The position numbers and the translations under genes were made by a program. A stretch of 53,456 bases of DNA from Oscillospiraceae bacterium (GTDB lineage: Bacteria; Bacillota; Clostridia; Oscillospirales; Oscillospiraceae): the NCBI GenBank assembly GCA_017416685.1, contig JAFQBN010000030.1:1-53456 (forward strand), written 5' to 3'. The notes under the pieces are model-generated. The model searched no databases. It saw only the letters and a program-made list of their open reading frames with translations, and had not been told where the DNA came from. Below, one piece after another: positions 36,703-44,447 of this stretch (its first letter is position 1; each line of letters begins with the position of its first letter).

Positions 36703-37881
36703 TCATATCGCTTTCATAATGACTTTCAAACGATATGCCAGCCTGTCGTCCTTTAATTCTTCCAGGTCGATCACCGCCAACTCAAGCTGCGCCGCCCGGT
36801 GCCGCGCAGCAGCGTTGCAGGGTTCAGTGGTAATAATGGCGGCCTTTGCTCCCTTTCCGCCAAACCGGTCCCGCAGGATAGCAAGTTCGTTGAGGGCCTC
36901 GGTTTTCACATCGCCGGTCTTACAGCTGAGAAACAGCGGGACGACCCCCCGCGCAGCCATCACATCGATCTCGTTGGAAACACTCCCGTGACCCACAACA
37001 TCATCCCAGCGCACCACCGCGCTGCTGACAACGTCGTGAAAAATATCAGCATCCATACAGGCCATGTAGGCATACAGCTCCAGCGCACTGCCCACGTCCC
37101 GCAGCCAAGACCGGACGTTGGCATCCCGGAAGCGGAAAGATACCGACTGCTCCGGCACGATCACCAAATCGGAGATAAATCCGATCCCCGCCAGTTCCTT
37201 CAGCGCCGCCTCGTTGGCGAAGACCCTGGCGCCCCGCTCCCCTTTCACCACATAGTCTCCCTCCACGGCCAGTTCGGGCGCCTTGCCGTATTCCGCGGGG
37301 GAGATCCTTTGGATGTAGGTGATGATATTGGGCCAATCGCGGCGAAACCGGAGAAAGCACGAAAAGAACGGAGCAAAATCCTCCATATATCCGGACAAAA
37401 CCCTGTTATCGACCCGTCCGGGAAGCAGCGTTCCGCCCGCCATCAGGAAAAAGTCCTCAACCGAATAGGAAAGTGTGCAGTTCAGATTATCCGCAAACGC
37501 TGCCCCGCTGATGTTGTAGAAGCGATTCTTCCTGCGGGAATAGGTGAAGGCCGGCGCCCCCGTCTGCGCGGAAAACATACCCGCTGCAAACAGCGCCGCA
37601 TCACTGCCGCCGGTGACATCCACTGCACAATCCGGGTATTTTGCGCCAAAGGCAAGCATCTGCTTGAGAATACGGTCCGCCTTAAACAGGCTGACCTCGG
37701 CAAAGATCAGCTCCGGTTCCCACCCCCGGCGCCGGAAAAACGCCCTCAGCTTCTCCTGTCGGCTGCGATTTTGTGCAAGTTCCCTGGGACAGAGATAGAT
37801 AATTCGTTTGGGGCGGAACATGTCCGCTGCCAATATGTTTTCGATGGCACGGTCATCGTATAGCTCAATCAATGTGTCCAT
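36703..37881 (-). CDS. CARF-domain PD-(D/E)xK nuclease, DUF1887 (Card1/Can2-like), stand-alone
   Basis: 392 residues. The N-terminal part (1-150) reads as a CARF domain: alternating strands and helices with IIYLCPRE and the nucleotide-binding turn DVTGGSDAA (88-96). After a linker and winged-helix-like region, the C-terminal nuclease shows ALELYAY (Glu268), NEIDVMAARGVVP (Asp306) and FLSCKTG (Lys321), the DUF1887 form of PD-(D/E)xK. Card1 and Can2 are switched on by cyclic tetra-adenylate from type III CRISPR and cut DNA and RNA. No cas10, Csm/Cmr gene or repeat array is present in this window, so it is either an orphan served by a distant system or answers another cyclic nucleotide. ATG after AAAGGAGG; own promoter. 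Confidence 0.87.
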   Translation of the reverse strand: MDTLIELYDDRAIENILAADMFRPKRIIYLCPRELAQNRSRQEKLRAFFRRRGWEPELIFAEVSLFKADRILKQMLAFGAKYPDCAVDVTGGSDAALFAAGMFSAQTGAPAFTYSRRKNRFYNISGAAFADNLNCTLSYSVEDFFLMAGGTLLPGRVDNRVLSGYMEDFAPFFSCFLRFRRDWPNIITYIQRISPAEYGKAPELAVEGDYVVKGERGARVFANEAALKELAGIGFISDLVIVPEQSVSFRFRDANVRSWLRDVGSALELYAYMACMDADIFHDVVSSAVVRWDDVVGHGSVSNEIDVMAARGVVPLFLSCKTGDVKTEALNELAILRDRFGGKGAKAAIITTEPCNAAARHRAAQLELAVIDLEELKDDRLAYRLKVIMKAI

Positions 37882-37908
37882 GAATCGCCCTCCTTTCTTG
37901 TCACCTAT

Positions 37909-37936
37909 ATTATACCGCGTTTTCAGGTTATTTCAA
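37909..37936 (-). promoter_or_regulatory. promoter of the CARF nuclease gene
   Basis: Minus strand TTGAAA (37931-37936), 16-base spacer, TATAAT (37909-37914). The -35 box ends exactly where a copy of the tRNA-Arg 3' end begins. Confidence 0.85.
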
Positions 37937-38287
37937 GGGTTCGAGTCCCTTCGGAGGGAAGAAACAAAACAGCCGCCACCCGATGGGTGACGGCTGTTTT
38001 GCGCGGACGAAGCCGCGACGAAGCGAAATATGCCGGTGGCATGTTTCGCCGTTGCGGGTCCCTTCCCAAGAAGGCAAGCGGAACGCGACGCCTGATTGGC
38101 GGGCGGGCACGCCCGAAGGGACTCAGCCGCTTGCGCGTCTGCCGTCCTTGCGGCACAGCCGCTGCGGACTTCGCGGCGCAGAACATGCCCCCGGCATGTT
38201 CTGTGACCGCCGCTCACCCTCTCAGGGTTCGAGTCCCTTCGGGGGGAAGAAACAAAACAGCCGCCACCCCATGGGTGACGGCGGTGT
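37936..38287. repeat. tandem module made from tRNA-Arg 3' ends and terminator hairpins
   Basis: A segment of about 67 bases beginning AGGGTTCGAGTCCCTTCGG (T arm and 3' acceptor of tRNA-Arg) and ending in a GCCGCCACCC/GGGTGACGGC terminator hairpin occurs at 37936-38002 and again at 38224-38290, 288 bases apart, on the plus strand, opposite to the tRNA gene. Between them GGCACGCCCGAAGGGACTC, the tRNA 3' end in the gene's own orientation, is repeated at 38106-38124. The intervening GC-rich DNA has more hairpins (GCGAAATATGCC/GGCATGTTTCGC near 38020; CAGAACATGCC/GGCATGTTCTG near 38180). No gene is supported here; open frames with an FLPSEGTRTL tail are read from the tRNA copies. Confidence 0.8.
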
Positions 38288-38363
38288 TGGCACGCCCGAA
38301 GGGACTCGAACCCCCAACTTTCAGAACCGGAATCTGACGCTCTATCCATTGAACTACGGACGC
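38288..38363 (-). tRNA. tRNA-Arg(CCG)
   Basis: 76 bases with encoded CCA. Acceptor GCGTCCG/CGGGCGT with G73, D arm GTTCAATGGATAGAGC, anticodon stem TCAGA/TCTGA around TTCCGGT (anticodon CCG, reads CGG), and T arm with TTCGAGT. The 1-72 pair is G-U, mildly unusual. Downstream on its own strand is a terminator hairpin and then an inverted copy of its T arm. Confidence 0.95.
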
Positions 38364-38380
38364 ATATCAACGACCCTGCC

Positions 38381-38409
38381 ATTATAACAAGGTCGTTCGG
38401 AATTGTAAA
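38381..38409 (-). promoter_or_regulatory. promoter of tRNA-Arg
   Basis: Minus strand TTTACA, 17-base spacer, exact TATAAT, about 18 bases before the tRNA. Confidence 0.9.
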
Positions 38410-38448
38410 GAGAAAAATGTCGCCGCGGGCAAAATTACCCATTCACGC

Positions 38449-38664
38449 TTACAGTACGAAATCTTCGTCCTTGAGGTTGGCAAATTCCGCCTTGGCCGCC
38501 CGGGGCGGGGTACGGCGCAGCGGATCATACTCAAAAGCCCGGCAATGCGACGTCACATCCATCACGCCCTTTTTGGGGCAGACCACCTGTTGGTCATTGA
38601 GATAACGGCTCTTGGCACAGTAGGCACAACGCGGGTCAATCTTCTTTTGAAACAGTTTGGGCAT
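38449..38664 (-). CDS. small Cys-containing conserved protein, function unknown
   Basis: 71 residues. Four cysteines (CAYCAKS, VVCPKKG, SHCRAFEYDP) suggest a small zinc-binding knuckle. The C-terminal YDPLRRTPPRAAK...LKDEDFVL segment is of a type I recall in many clostridial small proteins of unknown role. A good AGGAGG site precedes the ATG. It lies 34 bases after ylbJ on the same strand and could be its operon partner. Confidence 0.75.
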   Translation of the reverse strand: MPKLFQKKIDPRCAYCAKSRYLNDQQVVCPKKGVMDVTSHCRAFEYDPLRRTPPRAAKAEFANLKDEDFVL

Positions 38665-38697
38665 GGTTTCCCCTCCTGCAAGCGTTCATTTGTTTCA

Positions 38698-39852
38698 TTA
38701 TACCGCAATCGGCACCACTTTTCCACCCTTTTTTTCGTATTTCTCGCCGGCAGCTGCAATTACCAGAAAAACTGTCCAAATCAGCCACGCAGCCAACACC
38801 GGCAAAAATACATTGTGCAGTCCCATTCCATGCTCTGCCTGCTGTCCAAGCCAGCCGGCAGCAGGGACCGTTTGCGGAAACCGCCAACTCAACACCGCCA
38901 TGAACAGCGCAGACAACCCTCCGTGCAGCGCCTTTCCGATCAAGTATGCACTCACCCGCAGACCGCTGTCGGAAAGGAAGCACAGCACCTGACAGTGGAC
39001 AGACAATCCGGCCCATCCCAGCATAAACGCTGCCATGGTCAGCCGCCCCCTGCCCTCCAGTCCCGCAACGCCGGAGGACACCTCCAAAAGGCCACTCAAC
39101 AACTGTTTTCCCTGCCCCGCATTCAGTCCCAGGACCGACAGCAGTCGGGCCGCAGCGCCAAGCAATCCGGTCTCAGACAGCATCCGGATCAGCACCGCAA
39201 AGGTCACCACGAACGCACAGATATTCAGCACTCCCGTCAGGGCGGAGCGCACGCTGTCGGTAAATGCCGCAGAAAACCGCACCGTGCGGACAGGCTGTCT
39301 CACGGGAACATTTACCCGCTCCTCTTCCCCGTCGTAAAAGCGAAACAGCACGCCCACACACAGGGATGCCGCGATGTGGACAAGGTACAGCGCCAACCCG
39401 GCCCGATTACTGCCAAACACGCCCGCTCCCACCACGCCCAGAATAAATGCCGGGCCGGAATTGTTGCAGAACGCCAGCAACCGCTCTGTTTCCACCCGGG
39501 AACATTGACCTGTTCTGTACAGTTCAATGGCCGTCCTCGCCCCCACGGGATAGCCGCCCACAAGACCCAGGACCAGCGCGGCGGCTCCGGCTCCGTTGAC
39601 ACGAAACAGTGGGCGCATCATACCTTTCAGCAATTTCCCCAGATAGTTCGCCATCCCAAGCTCCACCACCATGCCGGACAGAACAAAGAACGGAAACAAA
39701 GACGGTATAATGGTCCGGGCGCACAGGTCAAGCCCCTGCCGCACCGTCTGCATACACTGTTGGGGGTAAACCATCAACGCTGCCGCCGCACACAAAAGCA
39801 CCGCCGCTTTGATCGGTTCGCGCAGCGTCGGTCGCAAAAGTGTACGCAGCAC
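38698..39852 (-). CDS. ylbJ: sporulation integral membrane protein YlbJ-like
   Basis: 384 residues with about nine membrane helices and two inverted nucleoside-recognition/Gate-like halves. Family marks are IIPSLFPFFVLSGM, GLVGGYPVGARTA, LLAFCNNSGPAFILG and the second-half GLLEVSSGVAGL. YlbJ is made under sigma-E control in B. subtilis and is needed for spore maturation and lipid/solute handling in the mother cell. Start is GTG at 39852 with GGGGAGG 7 bases upstream. Its presence supports a spore-forming organism. Confidence 0.88.
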   Translation of the reverse strand: MLRTLLRPTLREPIKAAVLLCAAAALMVYPQQCMQTVRQGLDLCARTIIPSLFPFFVLSGMVVELGMANYLGKLLKGMMRPLFRVNGAGAAALVLGLVGGYPVGARTAIELYRTGQCSRVETERLLAFCNNSGPAFILGVVGAGVFGSNRAGLALYLVHIAASLCVGVLFRFYDGEEERVNVPVRQPVRTVRFSAAFTDSVRSALTGVLNICAFVVTFAVLIRMLSETGLLGAAARLLSVLGLNAGQGKQLLSGLLEVSSGVAGLEGRGRLTMAAFMLGWAGLSVHCQVLCFLSDSGLRVSAYLIGKALHGGLSALFMAVLSWRFPQTVPAAGWLGQQAEHGMGLHNVFLPVLAAWLIWTVFLVIAAAGEKYEKKGGKVVPIAV

Positions 39853-39889
39853 ATCGATTCCTCCCCTTCAAAATACTACAAAACAATAT

Positions 39890-39923
39890 GCGCCCCGGAC
39901 GGGAACTTGCCTGTCCGGGGCGC
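39890..39923 (-). terminator. terminator of dacF
   Basis: GCGCCCCGGAC (39890-39900) pairs with GTCCGGGGCGC (39913-39923); followed on the minus strand by ATATTGTTTTG. A T-poor but stable stem. Confidence 0.8.
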
Positions 39924-39942
39924 ACTTTGTATCAAAACGGGG

Positions 39943-41304
39943 TTACTTTCTGCGGCGGCCACGGTAATTGCGGCGACCGCTGTAGCGGCGGCCTCCGTAG
40001 CGGCCGCGGCGGGACGGGGTCAGCACCTTGCGCAGGACCAACGCCACGATGGCAAGGGCCACGATGACAGTAATGATACGCACGATGGGGTGGGAGAAAA
40101 ACTGCTTGATCTGATGCAGGCGGTAGAGGAATGCGGAGCGCTCCGCCGCGCTGACCGACACCAGATCCACCGCGCCAAGCTCCTCCCCCTCGTAGGCCAG
40201 CACCAGTTTGCCCAGCACCTGCCCCTCCTCAACGGGGGCGGCGACTGTATCGCTATCCAGATGCACGGTCTGAGTGACCTTGCTCAAATCCATGTCGTTT
40301 GGCAGGGTACGCTCCAGCTGGGCCGCAGGCCGAACCAGCACGTGGTCGGTACCCGACAGGGTCACATCCACCTGTGCAATGGGGGTGGCGGTATCCACGA
40401 TCTGCCGGCGGCTGAAGTTATCAAAGCCCCAACGGAACAATTCCCGGCTCTCGGTGAAATGACGACGGTCGTTGCGCCCGTTTTCCAGCGGGATCATGGG
40501 GGCATCCAGCACCACACTGATCAGGTACTGTTCCTCATCCTGCGCCGCGGACAGCAGGCAGTAGCCACCCTCGTCCGTGGTGCCGGTCTTGATGCCGATG
40601 GTCTTGTCGTAGATGTAGCTGTCCAGATAATACCAGGTGACCAAAAGCGCGTTGGTGTTGTAAAACACCCGGGCCTCGTGCATATTGGTGGCCGGTACCT
40701 CGTGCCGTTTGGTGGATACGATGGTGCGGAAAATCTCGTTCTCCATGGCCTTGCAGGCAATGCGGTACAGATCCCGGGCGGTGGAGTAATGGTCGGGGTG
40801 GTGCAGACCGTGAGGATTGGCAAACTGCGTACCCTCACATCCAAGTTCCGCCGCCTTGCTGTTCATCCGTTCCACAAACGCCTCAATCGAGCCGTCCACC
40901 GTCTCGGCCAGAATGTTGGCCGCCTCGTTGGCAGAGGGGACCAGCAGGCAGTAGAGCAGGTCACTCAGGGTCATCTGCTCGCCCGCGCGGATATTCTGTG
41001 TAGAGCCGTTGGCAGCAAGTCCCTTGGTAAACGTATTGCTGGCGGTGACGATCTGGTCCATGCGCAGATTGCCCGCATCCACCTCGTCCAGCACCAGCAT
41101 GGCGGTCATGACCTTGGTCAGGCTGGCGGGTACCATGCGCTGGTCTGCGTTCTTTTCATACAGCACCTGATCGTACTTGGCATCCATCAGCAGTGCGGCT
41201 TTGGCGGTCAGTTCCGGCTGCTGCAGGGCCAGCGAGGCAGGACACAGCAAAACTGCCGTCATGACCAAAGATAAAATTGCAGTTAAAACACGACATTTTC
41301 TCAT
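39943..41304 (-). CDS. dacF: D-alanyl-D-alanine carboxypeptidase (DacF/PBP5-like) with Arg/Gly-rich tail
   Basis: 453 residues. Secreted penicillin-binding protein that trims the pentapeptide of peptidoglycan. Signal peptide (residues 1-26, ending in SLALQQP), then SxxK (PASLTKVM), SxN (VPSANEA) and KTG (GIKTGTTDEGG). A C-terminal PBP5-type beta domain is followed by a membrane helix (IVRIITVIVALAIVALVL, about 410-430) and a 22-residue tail that is mostly Arg, Gly and Tyr (SRRGRYGGRRYSGRRNY). A true helix plus basic tail is not the usual amphipathic anchor, and the tail would face the cytoplasm. Confidence 0.95.
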   Translation of the reverse strand: MRKCRVLTAILSLVMTAVLLCPASLALQQPELTAKAALLMDAKYDQVLYEKNADQRMVPASLTKVMTAMLVLDEVDAGNLRMDQIVTASNTFTKGLAANGSTQNIRAGEQMTLSDLLYCLLVPSANEAANILAETVDGSIEAFVERMNSKAAELGCEGTQFANPHGLHHPDHYSTARDLYRIACKAMENEIFRTIVSTKRHEVPATNMHEARVFYNTNALLVTWYYLDSYIYDKTIGIKTGTTDEGGYCLLSAAQDEEQYLISVVLDAPMIPLENGRNDRRHFTESRELFRWGFDNFSRRQIVDTATPIAQVDVTLSGTDHVLVRPAAQLERTLPNDMDLSKVTQTVHLDSDTVAAPVEEGQVLGKLVLAYEGEELGAVDLVSVSAAERSAFLYRLHQIKQFFSHPIVRIITVIVALAIVALVLRKVLTPSRRGRYGGRRYSGRRNYRGRRRK

Positions 41305-41348
41305 AGGAAAAACCTCAAATCTGTGTTAAACTCCAAGGAGATGTTTCC

Positions 41349-41377
41349 ATTATAGCAGATGAAAGCGCCCCATGCAA
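41349..41377 (-). promoter_or_regulatory. promoter of dacF
   Basis: Minus strand TTGCAT, 17-base spacer, exact TATAAT, about 45 bases before the start. Confidence 0.85.
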
Positions 41378-41410
41378 TGGGGAATGTATCACGGGAAAGA
41401 AGTGTTCCGG

Positions 41411-41794
41411 ATGAAAAAGTTGACTGTATACGAGTGGATCGTGCTGATTTTGACGTTGTTCTTTGCATTTTCCTGTATTGTTTGGCTGGGAAATCAACGC
41501 ATTCTCTCCCCCGGCTGGCAGGTCCGCACCGAGCGTTCCGCCCCCTCCATGACCCAACCTCCGGACTCCAATCCCTACCCGGACGGCCTGCTGGAGAACG
41601 AAATCATCAACCTGAATACCGCCACCCGATCCGACCTGCTGCGCCTGCCCAATATCGGCGCCACCCGCGCCGATGCCATTATTTCCTACCGGGAAGAACA
41701 CGGCCCGTTCCAAACCGTGGACGATTTACTGAACGTATTCGGCATCGGTCCGGCCACGCTGGAACAGCTTCGTGCCTACATATGCACCGGATGA
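41411..41794 (+). CDS. ComEA-like helix-hairpin-helix protein
   Basis: About 127 residues: a single N-terminal membrane helix (WIVLILTLFFAFSCIVWL), a 40-residue Pro-rich linker and a C-terminal ComEA-type domain with two helix-hairpin-helix motifs (INLNTATRSDLLRLPNIGAT and TVDDLLNVFGIGPATLEQL). ComEA binds incoming DNA outside the membrane during transformation. No comEB or comEC is adjacent, so transformation is not implied. The start at 41411 is chosen to place the helix at the N-terminus; the ribosome site is weak, and in-frame starts upstream are possible. Confidence 0.85.
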   Translation: MKKLTVYEWIVLILTLFFAFSCIVWLGNQRILSPGWQVRTERSAPSMTQPPDSNPYPDGLLENEIINLNTATRSDLLRLPNIGATRADAIISYREEHGPFQTVDDLLNVFGIGPATLEQLRAYICTG

Positions 41795-41819
41795 TTTTTT
41801 CCGACATCCCCCCTGCGTA

Positions 41820-41848
41820 TGGACTTTATAAACAAATTGTGGTATACT
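41820..41848 (+). promoter_or_regulatory. promoter of the tagA-tmk unit
   Basis: TGGACT, 17-base spacer, TATACT, ending about 44 bases before the TTG start. Confidence 0.6.
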
Positions 41849-41891
41849 TAGCAGTAAGCATATATTTCACCTTATTCTGGAGGTGCATGGA

Positions 41892-42629
41892 TTGAAAATC
41901 AACGTTTTGGGCATCGAATTTGACGCTCTGACCGCCCAGCAGGCGTTGGAACACGGCGCCATGCTGCTGGATTCCGAGGGTTTCCACTACGTGGTCACCC
42001 CCAACCCCGAGTTTATTTTGGCCGCGGAGCAGGATGCAGACTTTCGCCGGGTGCTGAACGGTGCCGATCTGGTACTGCCCGACGGCATCGGTGTCATTTA
42101 CTCCGCCAAGCTGCTTGGCACCCCCCTGAAGGGCCGTGTCCCCGGCATTGAATTTGCCGAGGGTATGCTGGCCCAGCTGGATCGCCGGGGCGGCCGTCTG
42201 TTCCTGCTGGGTGCCAAACCCGGTGTGGCGGAGCAGGCCGGGGCCAACATCTGCGCCAAATACCCCAATCTGGTGCTGTGCGGCACTCATGACGGCTATT
42301 TCAAAGAGGACGAGCCTGTGGTGGAGCAGATCAAAGCCGCACGACCCGACCTGCTGTTTGTCTGTCTGGGCGCTCCCAGACAGGAAAAGTGGATGGCTCA
42401 GTTCGGCCCCGAGACCGGCGCCCGGCTTGCCGCCGGCCTTGGCGGTTCTCTGGACGTGTTTGCCGGTACGGTGCAGCGTGCGCCGGAGGCGTGGCAGAAG
42501 CTGAACATGGAATGGGCCTACCGCCTTGTGAAAGAACCCAAGCGCATTGGACGCATGGCCAAGTTGCCTCTGGTGCTGGTCAAGGCCGCCAAGGCCCGAC
42601 TGTCCGGCGGAACAAGGGAGGATGCGTGA
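41892..42629 (+). CDS. tagA: WecG/TagA/CpsF family glycosyltransferase
   Basis: 245 residues. The family signatures are VVTPNPEFILAAEQDADFRRVLNGADLVLPDGIGV-like first half (Asn-Pro-Glu and PDG motifs) and LFVCLGAPRQEKW with GGSLDVFAG in the second. Members transfer ManNAc or similar sugars to undecaprenyl-diphosphate-GlcNAc in wall teichoic acid or exopolysaccharide synthesis. A TTG at 41892 is chosen because GGAGGT lies 7 bases upstream; the ATG at 41887 is out of frame and closes after two codons. Its stop overlaps the tmk start by one base. Confidence 0.92.
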   Translation: MKINVLGIEFDALTAQQALEHGAMLLDSEGFHYVVTPNPEFILAAEQDADFRRVLNGADLVLPDGIGVIYSAKLLGTPLKGRVPGIEFAEGMLAQLDRRGGRLFLLGAKPGVAEQAGANICAKYPNLVLCGTHDGYFKEDEPVVEQIKAARPDLLFVCLGAPRQEKWMAQFGPETGARLAAGLGGSLDVFAGTVQRAPEAWQKLNMEWAYRLVKEPKRIGRMAKLPLVLVKAAKARLSGGTREDA

Positions 42630-43294
42630 TGGCCGGTAAACTGATCGTGTTCGAGGGAACGGACGGTTCCGGCAAGTCCACCCAGTTCAAGACCCTGTGT
42701 CAGCGGCTGGGCGACAACGGCACCGCCTTCGAGCGCTTGGTCTTTCCCCAGTACAAAGAACCCTCCTCCGCTCTGATCCGCATGTATCTGGCCGGTGAGT
42801 TCGGTTCCCATCCCGGTGACGTGAACCCCTACGCCGCCTCCGCGTTTTACGCCGTGGACCGCTATGCCTCCATGAAGAAAGTGTGGGGCAAGCATTACGA
42901 AAACGGCGGATTGATTTTGGCAGACCGCTACACCACCTCCAACGCCGTGCATCAATCCTGCAAGCTGCCCGAGAACGAGCGGGCGGATTTCTGCCGGTGG
43001 CTGGACGAGTTTGAACACGACAGGCTGGAACTGCCCCGTCCCGATCTTGTTCTGTATTTGGACATGCCCACCGAAACGGCGGTAAAGCTGCTGCGCAGCC
43101 GGGAACAGTCCACCAATACCCACGCCGACATTCATGAGGTGGATACCGGTTATCTGTCCGCCTGCCGTACCGCCGCTCTGCAGGCCGCCCGGGTACTGGG
43201 CTGGACTGTGATCCCCTGTGTGGAAAACGGAAGCCTGCGTTCCATTGAAGATATCCACGAACAGATTTGGTCTCTGGTTTCCTCTGTTATGTAA
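42629..43294 (+). CDS. tmk: thymidylate kinase
   Basis: 221 residues. P-loop FEGTDGSGKST (residues 8-18), the DRY motif in LADRYTTSNAVHQ and the lid region LLRSREQ identify a dTMP kinase, which makes dTDP. The spacing resembles the Firmicutes-type enzyme, although a related deoxynucleotide kinase cannot be excluded. The ATG overlaps the tagA stop (TGATG), so the two genes are translationally coupled. Confidence 0.88.
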   Translation: MAGKLIVFEGTDGSGKSTQFKTLCQRLGDNGTAFERLVFPQYKEPSSALIRMYLAGEFGSHPGDVNPYAASAFYAVDRYASMKKVWGKHYENGGLILADRYTTSNAVHQSCKLPENERADFCRWLDEFEHDRLELPRPDLVLYLDMPTETAVKLLRSREQSTNTHADIHEVDTGYLSACRTAALQAARVLGWTVIPCVENGSLRSIEDIHEQIWSLVSSVM

Positions 43295-43330
43295 AATCCC
43301 TTTACGCCCCTTGAGTTCAGGAGGTTTATT

Positions 43331-43876
43331 ATGGTTTGTTTCCTGCTTGGTACCGGTTTTGAAGAGGCCGAGGCTCTTGTCCCCGTCGACCTGCTGCGTC
43401 GGGCAAACATCCCTGTGTGCATGGCCGGTGTGGACGGCAGCGTGATCCCCGGCGCCCACGGCATTGCCGTCAGCGCCGACTGCCCCCTGTCCGACGTGAA
43501 GCGCGAGGATCTGGAGATGGTGGTCCTGCCCGGCGGTCTGGGCGGCGTTGCCGCCATCCGCGGCAGCCGCGAAGCCATGGACCTGATCCGCTGGGCTTAT
43601 GACAATGGTGTGCGCCTTGCCGCCATCTGTGCCGCCCCCACCATTCTGTCTGATCTGGGTTATCTGGACGGGAAAAAGGCTGTCTGCTACCCCTCCATGC
43701 TGGATCAGCTCACCACGGCCCACACCGCTCACGGCCAAAGCGTGGCAGAGGACGGCTCCATCATCACCGCGGAAGCCGCCGGCAGCGCCTTTGAGTTCGG
43801 CTTTAAGCTGATCGAGGCTCTGCGCGGCCCTGAGGCCGCCGAAAAAGTCAGCCGTGGGATCTATTTCAACCGTTGA
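43331..43876 (+). CDS. DJ-1/PfpI family protein
   Basis: 181 residues. The conserved nucleophile elbow LAAICAAPTIL (Cys about 98-99), GTGFEEAEALVPVDLLRRA near the N-terminus and TAEAAGSAFEFGFKLIE near the C-terminus place it with YajL/ThiJ-type proteins, which protect against glycation or oxidative stress. A strong TCAGGAGG site precedes the ATG. It overlaps the next gene by 23 bases and is surely co-expressed with it. Confidence 0.9.
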   Translation: MVCFLLGTGFEEAEALVPVDLLRRANIPVCMAGVDGSVIPGAHGIAVSADCPLSDVKREDLEMVVLPGGLGGVAAIRGSREAMDLIRWAYDNGVRLAAICAAPTILSDLGYLDGKKAVCYPSMLDQLTTAHTAHGQSVAEDGSIITAEAAGSAFEFGFKLIEALRGPEAAEKVSRGIYFNR

Positions 43877-44411
43877 GGCCAAGGCCGCCCTGCGCCGGGA
43901 CATCCGCGCCCGGCTGGCCGCCATGGACGAGCAGGCCCGACTCGCTCAGGACAGGGTCCTGTTCGATGCCTTTCTTGCCCTGCCTCAGGTGCAGCAGGCA
44001 CAGACCCTGTTTGTGTTCTACGGTGTGGGAACTGAGCCGCATACCGCCGCACTTATTGAAAAACTGATCTCTCTGGGCAAGACCGTCTGTCTGCCCCGCA
44101 TGCTGCCGGGTCATTTGATGGATGTACTGGTGTACGACCCGGCCCGGCCCCTTGTCCAAAACAAATTCGGCCTGTGGGAGCCGGAGGTCACCTGTCCCGC
44201 TCTCGGACCGGAGCAGATCGATCTGGTCCTGGTCCCCGCCCTGTGTTATGACCGGCACAATTACCGCCTTGGCATGGGCGGCGGGTACTACGACCGCTGG
44301 CTGGAGCATTACCACGGCACTACCGTAGGTCTTTGCCGTGCAGCATTGCTTCTTGACCGGCTTCCCGCAGAACCTCACGACCGCCCCGTGGATCTTGTTG
44401 TGAGCGCATAA
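43854..44411 (+). CDS. 5-formyltetrahydrofolate cyclo-ligase
   Basis: 185 residues. Converts 5-formyl-THF to 5,10-methenyl-THF with ATP. N-terminal ALRRDIRARLAAM helix, the FVFYGVGTEPHTAALI strand and the substrate loop GMGGGYYDRWLEHY are all present. A GTG at 43854 opens the frame inside the DJ-1 gene; translation is probably coupled because no independent ribosome site stands out. Ends 4 bases before a shared terminator. Confidence 0.92.
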   Translation: MGSISTVEAKAALRRDIRARLAAMDEQARLAQDRVLFDAFLALPQVQQAQTLFVFYGVGTEPHTAALIEKLISLGKTVCLPRMLPGHLMDVLVYDPARPLVQNKFGLWEPEVTCPALGPEQIDLVLVPALCYDRHNYRLGMGGGYYDRWLEHYHGTTVGLCRAALLLDRLPAEPHDRPVDLVVSA

Positions 44412-44415
44412 GAAA

Positions 44416-44439
44416 AGGACGGAGCCGAAGCTCCGTCCT
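44416..44439. terminator. bidirectional terminator with UUCG-type loop
   Basis: AGGACGGAGC pairs with GCTCCGTCCT around CGAA (TTCG on the minus strand). On the minus strand TTTTCTTA follows, ending the Cys-rich miniprotein transcript; on the plus strand it ends the cyclo-ligase transcript less perfectly. Confidence 0.85.
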
Positions 44440-44447
44440 CTCCCCGT

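Noticed and set aside
37936-38290. CRISPR-like repeats next to the CARF nuclease
   Set aside because: Only two copies, 288 bases apart, clearly derived from tRNA-Arg plus a terminator; no regular spacers.
37923-38442. Overlapping minus-strand frames ending in an FLPSEGTRTL-like tail
   Set aside because: The tail is the translated 3' end of tRNA-Arg and its copies; a well-known kind of false protein.
38545-41274. Open frame of about 900 codons opposite ylbJ and dacF
   Set aside because: Spans several real genes and terminators on the other strand; no start signal or motif.
43294-43331. Operon break between tmk and the DJ-1 gene
   Set aside because: The gap is only 36 bases with no terminator hairpin, so a break is not supported; left as part of one rightward run.
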